NCBI RefSeq assembly: GCF_007746075.1
Contig: NZ_CP036339.1
Location: 4,369,786 to 4,433,785 of the forward strand
Direction of reading: 5' to 3'
Source of the DNA: Lacipirellula limnantheis
Lineage (GTDB): Bacteria > Planctomycetota > Planctomycetia > Pirellulales > Lacipirellulaceae
Length of the DNA stretch: 64,000 nucleotides
In this document: piece after piece, positions 9,894 through 17,400 of the stretch
Layout of the letters: the number at the start of each line of letters is the position of its first letter
Numbering within the stretch: position 1 is the first letter of the stretch
Translations under genes and position numbers: made by a program
The notes under the pieces: model-generated
What the model saw: the letters and a program-made list of their open reading frames with translations, nothing else
Databases searched by the model: none
Told to the model about the DNA's origin: nothing

Positions 9894-11040
9894 CGCATCG
9901 CAAGTAAGACCAGCGCGCCTCCTCTAGCGCCCGCCTAATTTACCCATCATACTGTGTCGACCAACCTGATGAGGAGGTCGCGATGGAGGTGGAGCCTCGT
10001 CTTTCGCTGGATGAGTTGAAGCGCTTGGAGCGCGGTGAGAAGGACGCCGGCCAAGCGAAGCGTCTGCGGACGGTCATCTTGGCGATGGAGGGTTGGACGG
10101 CCCCGCCCATCGCCATGGCGGTCGGCCTGTCGCGGCGCGTGTGTCAGCAGTGGGTGTACCGCTTCAACGCCCAGGGCCTGGCGGGGTTGGACGATCAGCG
10201 AGGCCGGCGTCCCACCTCGCCGCTGACGAGTGAGCAAGAGGCCGAGATTCGGCGCCGACTGGATGCCGGGCCGACGGCCGAAGACGGCGTCTGTTCGCTG
10301 CGTGGCGTTGACGTACGTCGTTTGCTCAAGCAGGAATTCGGCGTGTAGCGTTCGCTCGCCGGCGTCTACCACTTGCTGCATCGGTTGGGCTACTCGTACC
10401 TGCGACCGCGTCCGCGGCATCGCCAGGCTAATCCCGAGGCGCAGGCCCAGTTCGTCCGCGATTTGCCGGCACGGTTGCACGCCCTGGCTGCGGCACGCCC
10501 GGGCCAGCGTCTGCGCGTCTATTGGCAGGACGAGTCCCGCTTCGGCCAACAAGGAACGACGACCAACGTGTGGGCGACGATAGGCTCGCGGCCGACCGCG
10601 ATTCGCCAGACCGAGTATGAGTACCTGTGGGTGATCGGGGCCGTCTGTCCGGAGACAGGACGCGCCGAAGGGTTGCTCAGCCCTCAGCTCAACACGAAGA
10701 TCGTCAACGTGTTCCTCGCCCAGTTTGCCGCGTCGCTGCCGGCGGATGAGCACGCGGCGATCATCTGGGACGGAGCCGGCTTCCACGCCAGCAAGCAACT
10801 GATCGTGCCGGAGAACGTCTCGCTGATCACCCTGCCGCCGTACAGTCCGGAGCTTAACCCCGTTGAGAATCTCTGGCACTATCTCAAGAGTCACTACTGG
10901 AGCAACGCGCCTACGACGACTACGACGCCCTCGAACAGGCCGCCGTCGACGCATGGCGGAAGGCGGCCCTCGACCAGGGACTCATGAAGCCCGTCTGCGC
11001 TGCTTCCTACCTCGAACGCGCTAGTTCAAGTTAGGACATG
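9894..11040 (+). mobile_element. Decayed IS630-family insertion sequence (copy 1)
   Basis: This 1147-bp element is homologous to the intact copy at 24328-25474. Its ends (9891-9917 and 11017-11043) are imperfect inverted repeats flanked by TA, the target of IS630/Tc1-type elements, but have diverged far more than the perfect ends of copy 2. Its transposase gene is inactivated, so it is a relic. Confidence 0.85.
9983..11034 (+). pseudogene. IS630-type transposase, inactivated by a stop codon and a frameshift
   Basis: Compared with the intact transposase at 24416-25468, this copy has two lesions. An in-frame TAG at 10346-10348 follows 'LLKQEFGV', where the intact copy reads through 'EFHLLRSLAGVYHL'. 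About one base is missing near 10906-10907: after 'HYLKSHYWSN' the frame is lost, while the correct continuation 'AYDDYDALEQAAVDAW' and the final 'YLERASSS' stop are found in the next frame, ending at 11034. The catalytic segments are still readable: 'VYWQDESRFGQQG', 'IIWDGAGFHASKQ' and 'YSPELNPVENLW'. The start ATG at 9983 follows 'GAGGAGGTCGCG', a fair ribosome site. Confidence 0.88.
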
Positions 11041-11076
11041 TATTAGAAATTACGGCCTCTTTCTCGCATTATATTT

Positions 11077-11142
11077 CTCAGAATTCCTGAGTAATTCTTG
11101 ACATATCCGACTAAGTTTTATACAAACCCTAAAAGTCGGATA
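11077..11142 (+). promoter_or_regulatory. Candidate promoter and palindromes upstream of the beta-helix protein gene
   Basis: A TTGACA hexamer lies at 11098-11103, with TATACA at 11119-11124 (spacing 15) or TACAAA at 11121-11126 (spacing 17) as -10 candidates. A perfect 9-bp inverted repeat (TATCCGACT at 11104-11112, AGTCGGATA at 11134-11142) brackets the -10 region. A second dyad, CTCAG-AATTC-CTGAG, is at 11077-11091. The layout would suit an operator, or an RNA hairpin at the 5' end of the transcript. It lies between the IS630 relic and the gene. Confidence 0.45.
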
Positions 11143-11225
11143 CTCTGTAAATGCGATCATCTTTGACGAGCAAGGCGCGCGGTCACTCGTTATCATCTGC
11201 CACCGCTAGCTTAGGAGATATGCGC

Positions 11226-14200
11226 ATGCGTACTAAGCGATTTCCTCGAAAGGCTCAGTGCATTCAACAGCACACGATGCTCAGTATCGAGTGCCTCGAA
11301 GATCGGCGGGTTCTGAGTTTCACGCCAAACGCGGGGTCGTTCGAAGCCATTAACAACGTTTCGACCACAGCTTCGGCTGGCAGCCAGCAGGGAATTTCCT
11401 CAAGTTTCTCGCGAACCACTGACTTTGGCACTAGACTAAATGCATCTTCAATCGCGGGTGCCAATGGAGCGACCGCAAACAATATAGCGACATCTGCAGG
11501 TACGATCTCTTCGGGTTCGCCGGAATTATTCGCTTCGGCCGCCCACACAGCCATTGCAACTGCGTCAGCCGCCGAGTTTGCAGGTAGCCTCGCGGGCACT
11601 CAAAGAAGCAGCGCGACGACGTTGGACGGAAGTTACACGGCCCAAACTGACGGTATCTTGAGCGTGGTCCTGACTGCAAGGTTATGGGCGTCGACCGATG
11701 CTAATAAGGGTGCTTATTCGCAGGCAATTTCGAATTTTTTCGGCGAGTTGCTTGTAAATGGTGCTGTAGTGGCTGGAGTTGATGGAGATGCGTCGATTAG
11801 ATCCATCGGTCCAGATGGCGTTGACGCCGGCAGCATTCAACAGACGCAATTGACTGTAACTAGACCCGGCGGGACGCAAGACACATTCGCCGTAACCGAT
11901 TTTGCTCAACCGTTCGTATACTCATTAGACGTACAACTTGCGATCGTACTCCGCTTTACAGTCGCGATAAACTCAGGAGATGTAGTCACGCTGGATGCCA
12001 GTGAAAGTTTCGGCAGCGGTCAAAACGCCCGCAGCGATAGTCGAGCGTCAAGTCCGTCAACCGGCGTGGAAAACGCAATCTCATCTGGATCCGCCACCCT
12101 CTCGATCGAAACATCATTCGAAGCGACGGAGGATCCGTCGGAGGACGATGAAGGATTTTCTTCAATCTGGAGGCTCTGGAACGAACCGCCTACTGACGAC
12201 GATGGTGGCGGCGGCGGGGGCGACATCGATGGTGACGGCGATGTCGACGACGACGATCGCCGAGCGCTTCCTGACTATCCTACCGCGCTGATCGTCACCA
12301 CCGCAGACGATGAACTGGATGATCCGGTTCTTAATCCCGCCGGTTACGATCAAAACGACATTAGCTTGCGCGAGGCTCTGGCGTTGGCGGCAAATCAGGC
12401 CGGTAATGACATGATTCTATTCGCGCCTTGGATCGGTGAAATTACCCTAGGATCGCAACTTACGGTTGATAGCGATGTGCGCATCGTCGGCCGCGGGGCC
12501 GATAAACTAACCATTAACGGCAACAATTCTAGCCGAATCTTCCACCTCAGTGCTTCGACGGTCGACGCCACGATCAGCGGCATGAAGCTTACAGGCGGAA
12601 AAGTCACCGGCGGCAGCAGCGTGGGCGGGGCAGTTCTCACCGACGGCAACTTGACGCTTAGCTCCGTCGACGTCGTCAGCAATCAAGCCGGGGGCAAGGG
12701 AGGCGGAATCTTCGTAAACGCCACCGGGGCGCTCACCGTTGCCCGCAGCACGTTCAGCCTGAACACGGCGAACACCGGAGGCGGAGCGATCTCGGGAAAT
12801 TTCAAAGCGGGGACGGCGCTAAACATCACCGACAGCACCTTCTCCAACAACACGTCTGGTAGCGGCGGTGCCATCCTCTATTACAGCAACGAGACTGGGA
12901 CGACGAATCTGTCGATCCACAATAGCACGTTCTCCGCCAATTGGTCGAACGGCAATGGCGGAGCGTTGTTGTTCCAAAAGGGCGCTTCCAGCGCAGGGAT
13001 GACGGCGTCGATTACCAATTCGACGATCGCGCACAATAGCGCCATTCCCCCGGCGACCGCGGGGCTGGGCGGCGGGATTTACAATACCTCCTCGGCAGCC
13101 GTCGTCACGTTGCACAATACGATCGTCGCGAAGAACACGGCTTCCAATACCACCTATCACGACGTGTCGGGAAGCGTGACGGGCGGCGGCGCCAGTTCGC
13201 ACAATCTCATTGGCCAAGTTGGCAGTAGCGGGCTGACGAACGTGACCGGTAACAAGGTCGGGACGGCCACGGTGCTTATCGATCCCCTCCTGGCGCCGTT
13301 GGGTTATTACGGCGGGAAGACCAAGACGCACGCCCTATTGCTGAATAGCCCGGCGCTCGATGCCGGCAAGGACTCGATTGCCTCTGCGTTCGATCAGCGA
13401 GGTTACGCTCGCGACTACGACCTGCCAGTGACCAATGGCATCGGCGGCAGTTCCGACATTGGCGCCTACGAAGCTGGCGTCGGTACGGCGCTGATAGTTC
13501 GCAGCGACGGCGACCGGAACAATGCGATCAATCTGACCGCCACGGTGGCGTCGCTCCGGTTGCGCGAGGCGCTGGCCCTTGCAGGAGCGCTAGCCGGCAG
13601 CGAAACGATCTCCTTCGACAAATCGTTGTACACAACTTCTCCCGCGCATATTGTCCTGAGCTATGACGGCACAGACGCAGGCAGCGCGCCGGACTCCTTG
13701 ACAATACCAGCTGGCGTTTCGCTTGCCGGGCCGCGAGCTCATGATGTCATCGTTGACGGCAATGACTTGACTCGCGTGTTCTATATCAACGCTATTCCCG
13801 GTGACGAACCAATCTCGCTGGAGGGGCTGACGATTACCGGCGGGGCTTCGGACGTTGGCGCCGGCATCTGGGTATCGGATGCTGATCTGACTCTTAGGGG
13901 CGTTCGAGTGGTCGAAAACGCAGCGTCTAATGCAGGAGGCGGCATCTATAGCGAGAACGTCGAACGTTTATTGGTTAGTAGCAGTGAGATATCGGGCAAT
14001 ACCGTCGGGACGAACGGTGCGGGCGGAGGCATTTACGACCACCGTGACTTGGATAGCGAACCAGGTTTACAGGTCATTAATTCGACTATCTCGGGAAATA
14101 CTGTGGCCGGCGCTAGCGGAAAGGGCGGCGGGTTATACCTTTACCGGGACGCAGACAGCTCAACGGTGCTTCTACCCATCATAAGTGCCACAATTGCGTT

Positions 14201-14651
14201 CAACACGGCTGCAAGCGGAGGCGGTGTTTACTCCGCCACCTTGACTGGAAGCGCCTTTGTCCAGATACGCAATTCGATTGTCACTGATAACGTGAATCTA
14301 TCGGCGGCTGCAAACAATGTCGCAGGTTTGAATTTCAACTCAGGCTCTTATAACTTGATTGGATTGGGCGGAAGCGGCGGATTGCTCAACAACAATAGTG
14401 GGAATATCGTGCTGAGTGGTGCGGAACCTTCGGGACTTGAGTCGCTTAGCTACTACGGCGGATCAACCAAGACGCACGCGTTACGTTATGACAGCGCGGC
14501 GATTGACGCTGGTTTTGACGACTACGCAGATGACTGGGACTTAGAGTTTGACCAACGTGGCGTCGACCGGATTTCCGACAACGATTATGTATTAGGGGAT
14601 GGCATTGACATTGGTGCAATGGAACTCTTTTTCGATGAAATCTATAGCTAA
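11226..14651 (+). CDS. Large exported parallel beta-helix protein with two CSLREA / choice-of-anchor-type modules
   Basis: The start at ATG 11226 is chosen because AGGAG (11213-11217) lies 8 bases upstream; an earlier in-frame start at 11151 has no such site. This gives 1141 residues. The N-terminus carries the planctomycete motif 'IECLEDRRVLS', a variant of the 'LEPR-LLS' export motif. A Ser/Thr/Ala-rich region of about 330 residues follows, then an aspartate-rich calcium-type loop ('GDIDGDGDVDDDDR'). Two similar modules come next: each begins with a 'LREALALA' element, continues with beta-helix turns rich in 'GGGI' and 'STFSNNTS'-like units, and ends with 'DQRG...DIGAYE' or 'DIGAME'. The protein is probably a surface or secreted adhesin-like or carbohydrate-interacting protein. 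It is flanked by two transposable elements. Confidence 0.85.
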   Translation: MRTKRFPRKAQCIQQHTMLSIECLEDRRVLSFTPNAGSFEAINNVSTTASAGSQQGISSSFSRTTDFGTRLNASSIAGANGATANNIATSAGTISSGSPELFASAAHTAIATASAAEFAGSLAGTQRSSATTLDGSYTAQTDGILSVVLTARLWASTDANKGAYSQAISNFFGELLVNGAVVAGVDGDASIRSIGPDGVDAGSIQQTQLTVTRPGGTQDTFAVTDFAQPFVYSLDVQLAIVLRFTVAINSGDVVTLDASESFGSGQNARSDSRASSPSTGVENAISSGSATLSIETSFEATEDPSEDDEGFSSIWRLWNEPPTDDDGGGGGGDIDGDGDVDDDDRRALPDYPTALIVTTADDELDDPVLNPAGYDQNDISLREALALAANQAGNDMILFAPWIGEITLGSQLTVDSDVRIVGRGADKLTINGNNSSRIFHLSASTVDATISGMKLTGGKVTGGSSVGGAVLTDGNLTLSSVDVVSNQAGGKGGGIFVNATGALTVARSTFSLNTANTGGGAISGNFKAGTALNITDSTFSNNTSGSGGAILYYSNETGTTNLSIHNSTFSANWSNGNGGALLFQKGASSAGMTASITNSTIAHNSAIPPATAGLGGGIYNTSSAAVVTLHNTIVAKNTASNTTYHDVSGSVTGGGASSHNLIGQVGSSGLTNVTGNKVGTATVLIDPLLAPLGYYGGKTKTHALLLNSPALDAGKDSIASAFDQRGYARDYDLPVTNGIGGSSDIGAYEAGVGTALIVRSDGDRNNAINLTATVASLRLREALALAGALAGSETISFDKSLYTTSPAHIVLSYDGTDAGSAPDSLTIPAGVSLAGPRAHDVIVDGNDLTRVFYINAIPGDEPISLEGLTITGGASDVGAGIWVSDADLTLRGVRVVENAASNAGGGIYSENVERLLVSSSEISGNTVGTNGAGGGIYDHRDLDSEPGLQVINSTISGNTVAGASGKGGGLYLYRDADSSTVLLPIISATIAFNTAASGGGVYSATLTGSAFVQIRNSIVTDNVNLSAAANNVAGLNFNSGSYNLIGLGGSGGLLNNNSGNIVLSGAEPSGLESLSYYGGSTKTHALRYDSAAIDAGFDDYADDWDLEFDQRGVDRISDNDYVLGDGIDIGAMELFFDEIYS

Positions 14652-14760
14652 GCTTGTTCGTCGGGCCCAGTAGGGCTCGCAGGGCCGGCGTAACGCATTC
14701 GTTTAAAGTAAGCGTCATTAAGCTTCGAGGTCAATCGTTGACATGCGATCTCCATGCCAG

Positions 14761-14779
14761 CCCCTGGCTCGGCCAGGGG
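14761..14779. terminator. Strong hairpin after the beta-helix gene
   Basis: CCCCTGGC (14761-14768), a TCG loop and GCCAGGGG (14772-14779) form an 8-bp stem. It is 110 bases after the stop codon and lacks a T-run, so its role as terminator is uncertain. Its sequence also resembles the outer edge of the neighbouring insertion sequence's right end. Confidence 0.35.
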
Positions 14780-14821
14780 ATTGGTTTCCATTCTCGTACG
14801 CGTTGCCCAGCGATCTGCTAC

Positions 14822-15804
14822 CCCCCGGCTCCGCAACATAATGCAATAGCTAGCACGCGTCGCTAGCGGTAAAAAGGCCCGCGTTCCAGGCTGTTCCTAG
14901 AGACCTGACACGTTTCTAGGAGGTGAGCCATGGAACGCGAACTCTGGAGCGTACTATACCGTTTGACTCGGCGGTTATGCAGCGATCGTTCGGGACACGT
15001 CTGTTCGGTCAGTTGGATCGTCGGCGTCTATCTCTGGGCGGTGATCCACGATCGACCGGTGAGTTGGGCGTGTCGGCCGGAGAATTGGCCGTCGTCATGG
15101 CAGGTGCGGCTGCCGAGCCAATCGACGGCGAGCCGTCGTCTCCGCACGGCGGCGGCCGTGGAACTGATCGAGCGGTTGAGGAAGCGTTGCTGGCAGGGCC
15201 CGCACCCGCCGGAGGTGAGCTTCCTCGATGGTAAGCCGTTGCCGGTAGGAGGCTTCAGCAAGGATCCCGACGCCACGCGCGGGCATGGCGTCGGCGGCCC
15301 GGCCCGCGGCTACAAGCTGCACGCCGTCTGGACGATCGATGCGCTCGTGGCGTGCGAAATCCAGCCGCTCAACGTGAGCGAACAGACGGTCGCCCGGCGA
15401 CTCTTGCCGCAAGTCGGCGGAGGCTGCGTCCTGGCCGACGGCAACTACGACAGCAACCCGCTGCACGAGATCGCCGCACGGTCGGGCGTGACGTTGATCG
15501 CTCCGCAGCGTCGCGCGGGACGAGCGCTGGGCCACCGCCGCCACAGCATCGGCCGCTTGCAGTCGATCGAACTGCTGACGACCGCCGATGGCCAAGCACT
15601 CTTCAAGCAGCGGACGTACATCGAGCAACGCTTCGCTCAACTCACCAATTTCGGCGGCGGGCTCGGACCACTCCCCAACTGGGTGAGGCGACTGCCGCGC
15701 GTCACCCTCTGGGTGAACGCCAAACTCTGCATCCAGGCCGCTAGAAACCACTTGCGACGAGGAAACGATCTGATGGCGTTTGCATAATGTTGCGGAGCCA
15801 GGGG
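14822..15804 (+). mobile_element. DDE-type insertion sequence (IS4/IS5-like group) with 25-bp terminal inverted repeats
   Basis: The ends at 14822-14846 and 15780-15804 are inverted repeats with about two mismatches (core GGCTCCGCAACAT, then A or T, then ATGCAA). They enclose one transposase gene, and the right repeat overlaps its stop codon. No clean target duplication could be assigned; CTGCTA on the left and CTGCAA on the right are a weak candidate. The right end lies 11 bases from the aroF stop codon, so the element inserted just behind aroF without damaging it. Confidence 0.82.
14930..15787 (+). CDS. Transposase, DDE superfamily
   Basis: A 285-residue transposase, apparently full length. 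AGGAGG at 14919-14924 precedes the ATG at good spacing. The catalytic triad can be placed as the first Asp in 'SFLDGKPLPVGG', the second in 'VLADGNYDSNP' and the Glu in 'TYIEQRFAQLTNFGG', the last followed by 'NAKLCIQAARNHL'. This matches the RNase-H-like DDE_Tnp_1 type used by IS4/IS5-like elements; the exact family was not determined. The gene is intact, so the element may still be mobile. Confidence 0.85.
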   Translation: MERELWSVLYRLTRRLCSDRSGHVCSVSWIVGVYLWAVIHDRPVSWACRPENWPSSWQVRLPSQSTASRRLRTAAAVELIERLRKRCWQGPHPPEVSFLDGKPLPVGGFSKDPDATRGHGVGGPARGYKLHAVWTIDALVACEIQPLNVSEQTVARRLLPQVGGGCVLADGNYDSNPLHEIAARSGVTLIAPQRRAGRALGHRRHSIGRLQSIELLTTADGQALFKQRTYIEQRFAQLTNFGGGLGPLPNWVRRLPRVTLWVNAKLCIQAARNHLRRGNDLMAFA

Positions 15805-15815
15805 CTGCAATACCG

Positions 15816-16832
15816 CTACCCCAGTTCCCGATCCATCGCCGCCGCGATCCGTCCGCATTGCTTCATCATCTCGGCGAACTGATGAAAGTTCATCGATTGG
15901 TAGCCGTCGCTCATCGCCTTGTCGGGATTTGGATGGACCTCGACGATCAGGCCGTCAGCGCCTGCGGCCACGGCGGCCCGGGCCATGGCGGTCACCAGAT
16001 GCGTGTGGCCCGTGCCGTGACTGGGATCGATCACGACAGGCAGGTGCGTCTTCGCCTGGACGTACGGCACCGACGCGAGCGGCAGCGTGAACCGCGTGTG
16101 GGTCTCGAACGTCCGGATGCCCCGTTCGCAGAGCATGACGTTTGGGTTGCCGGCGTCGAGAATGTACTCGGCGGCGAGCAACCATTCGTCGACCGTCGCG
16201 CTAGGGCCGCGCTTCAGCAATACTGGCCGCGGGGACTTGCCGGCGGCTTCGAGCAGGCGGTAGTTCTGCATATTGCGGGCGCCGATCTGCAGGACGTCGG
16301 CATATTTGGAGACGAGATCGACGTCTTCGCTAGCGACCACCTCGGTCACCACGGCCAGGCCCGTCGCGTCGCGCGCGGCGGCCAATAGCTTCAGGCCTTC
16401 TTCCTTCATCCCCTGAAAGCTGTAGGGGCTGGTGCGCGGCTTGAAGGCCCCGCCGCGCAGCGCCGTGGCGCCTGCCGCCTTTACGGCCTGTGCCGAGGCG
16501 AGAATCTGCTCTTCGCTCTCCACGGAACAGGGGCCGGCCATCACGCCGATATTCGCGCCGCCGACCTTCATCTGGCGGGCTTGCACCACCGTCGGCTCGG
16601 TTTTTAGCTCGCGGCTGGCAAGCTTGTAAGGCGCGAGTATCGGCAGCACCTCGTCGACGCCGGGGCCGCTTTCGAGCGAGCCCAGTCCCGCAATCCGCTC
16701 GTCGCCGACGACGGCGATAACGGTCCGCTCCGAGCCCTTGATGACGTTGGGCTTGAGCCCCTTCGATTCCACATGTGCAATCATGGCATTGATATCCGCG
16801 TCGGTGGCAGAACGTTTCATGACGACGATCAT
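15816..16832 (-). CDS. aroF: 3-deoxy-7-phosphoheptulonate (DAHP) synthase
   Basis: A 338-residue enzyme that condenses phosphoenolpyruvate and erythrose 4-phosphate to DAHP, the first step of the shikimate pathway. Residues 1-70 form a ferredoxin-like (ACT-like) regulatory domain of the kind fused to type I-beta synthases ('MIVVMKRSATDADI'). The catalytic barrel follows: 'VMAGPCSVESEEQI' (metal-binding Cys), 'LRGGAFKPRTSPYSFQG', 'LKRGPSATVDEWL' and 'LCERGIRTFE'. GGAG lies 9 bases before the ATG at 16832. The upstream leader carries a short frame rich in Tyr, Phe and Trp codons and an intrinsic terminator, suggesting attenuation control. Later shikimate genes (aroDE, aroK) are 25 kb away. Confidence 0.94.
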   Translation of the reverse strand: MIVVMKRSATDADINAMIAHVESKGLKPNVIKGSERTVIAVVGDERIAGLGSLESGPGVDEVLPILAPYKLASRELKTEPTVVQARQMKVGGANIGVMAGPCSVESEEQILASAQAVKAAGATALRGGAFKPRTSPYSFQGMKEEGLKLLAAARDATGLAVVTEVVASEDVDLVSKYADVLQIGARNMQNYRLLEAAGKSPRPVLLKRGPSATVDEWLLAAEYILDAGNPNVMLCERGIRTFETHTRFTLPLASVPYVQAKTHLPVVIDPSHGTGHTHLVTAMARAAVAAGADGLIVEVHPNPDKAMSDGYQSMNFHQFAEMMKQCGRIAAAMDRELG

Positions 16833-16872
16833 CGGGATGAGCTCCAGTACATGGGTTGGGGTCCTTATGAAG

Positions 16873-17047
16873 TGGATTGAGGTGAGTAGGTGTTTAAGTG
16901 AGTAAGTGAATTGGCGTAACGGTTTGACACTCCCGTCATTCTGAGCGGAGCGAAGAATCTAGAAACGCTTTGTAAGCGCCAGATCCTTCGCTTCGCTCTG
17001 GATGACGCTTTACTTACTCACCTAAACACCTACTCACCTGACCTCCC
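16873..17047. repeat. Nested dispersed inverted repeat between the terminator hairpin and aroF
   Basis: Outer arms of about 30 bases (16879-16910 and 17010-17047) are imperfect inverted copies of a GTGAGTAGGTG/GTGAGTAAGT sequence. Inside lies a second inverted pair, 16934-16960 and 16981-17007, of the widespread GTCATTCTGAGCGGAGCGAAG type. Relatives of the inner repeat are at 24134-24170 and 40956-41026, and of the outer repeat at 44832-44862 and 50049-50133. The structure looks like one repeat inserted in another. Confidence 0.8.
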
Positions 17048-17050
17048 TAA

Positions 17051-17087
17051 ACGAAAAAAGCCCCGGGCGTCCTAGGGCGCCCGGGGC
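17051..17087 (-). terminator. Intrinsic terminator on the minus strand (attenuator candidate for aroF)
   Basis: On the minus strand a perfect 10-bp stem (GCCCCGGGCG at 17087-17078 with CGCCCGGGGC at 17069-17060) with an 8-base loop is followed at once by six T. It could end the S9 peptidase transcript, whose stop is 314 bases upstream. However, it also follows a short aromatic-codon frame by 32 bases and precedes aroF, so it may be a regulated terminator in the aroF leader. Confidence 0.85.
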
Positions 17088-17119
17088 TTCGGTTGGTTAG
17101 GTGCTTGGCGATGATTCGT

Positions 17120-17191
17120 TTATGCACAACCTCCGGCCCGACGGCGCCCGTCGGTAAAGCTAAACCAGAAGTAATACAGATACGCATTCAT
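17120..17191 (-). CDS. Putative aromatic leader peptide (23 codons) upstream of aroF
   Basis: The minus-strand frame from ATG 17191 to TAA 17120-17122 encodes 23 residues. Codons 4-12 read YLYYFWFSF: three Tyr, three Phe and one Trp in nine codons, then 'TDGRRRAGGCA'. The gene downstream encodes DAHP synthase, the entry enzyme for all three aromatic amino acids. The frame's 3' half contains a 7-bp hairpin (CCGACGG 17154-17148, CCGTCGG 17144-17138). It also contains GGGCGCC (17149-17143), which can pair with GGCGCCC (17081-17075) in the terminator's 5' arm and loop. A ribosome stalled at the aromatic codons would cover the first hairpin arm and could favour the antiterminator. No strong ribosome site precedes the ATG, the main weakness. 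Translation and regulation are inferred. Confidence 0.6.
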   Translation of the reverse strand: MNAYLYYFWFSFTDGRRRAGGCA

Positions 17192-17253
17192 CGCAGTTGC
17201 TATTGTCGGCAGAAGATCGAGTTCTAGCAAGAGATTTTCTGCAGAGAATTTAT

Positions 17254-17328
17254 GGTGTCGGGAGCCTTTTGCCACTGGATGCTTTCCACGCAAATCCACG
17301 TCCCCAGTGGCAAAAGGCTCCCGACACC
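17254..17328. repeat. Long perfect hairpin, copy A (25-bp arms, 25-base loop)
   Basis: Arms 17254-17278 and 17304-17328 are perfect inverted repeats beginning GGTGTCGGGAGCCTTTTGCC. A second copy with the same arm and loop lengths is at 45430-45504. Both lie just behind a gene's stop codon: here 73 bases after the S9 peptidase stop in the minus direction. Confidence 0.88.
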
Positions 17329-17400
17329 TTACTGCTCACTAAGCTAAACAGCCGGACCCCTTGGAGTACCTCGGGTGACTGCTGCTAGCCTTCGTCGACT

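Noticed and set aside
9947..10954. A 335-codon minus-strand frame opposite the IS630 relic
   Set aside because: Antisense shadow of the transposase; the plus strand shows clear DDE motifs.
16873..17328. CRISPR-like reading of the clustered repeats near aroF
   Set aside because: The repeats are inverted pairs of different types, not regularly spaced direct repeats, and no cas gene is present.
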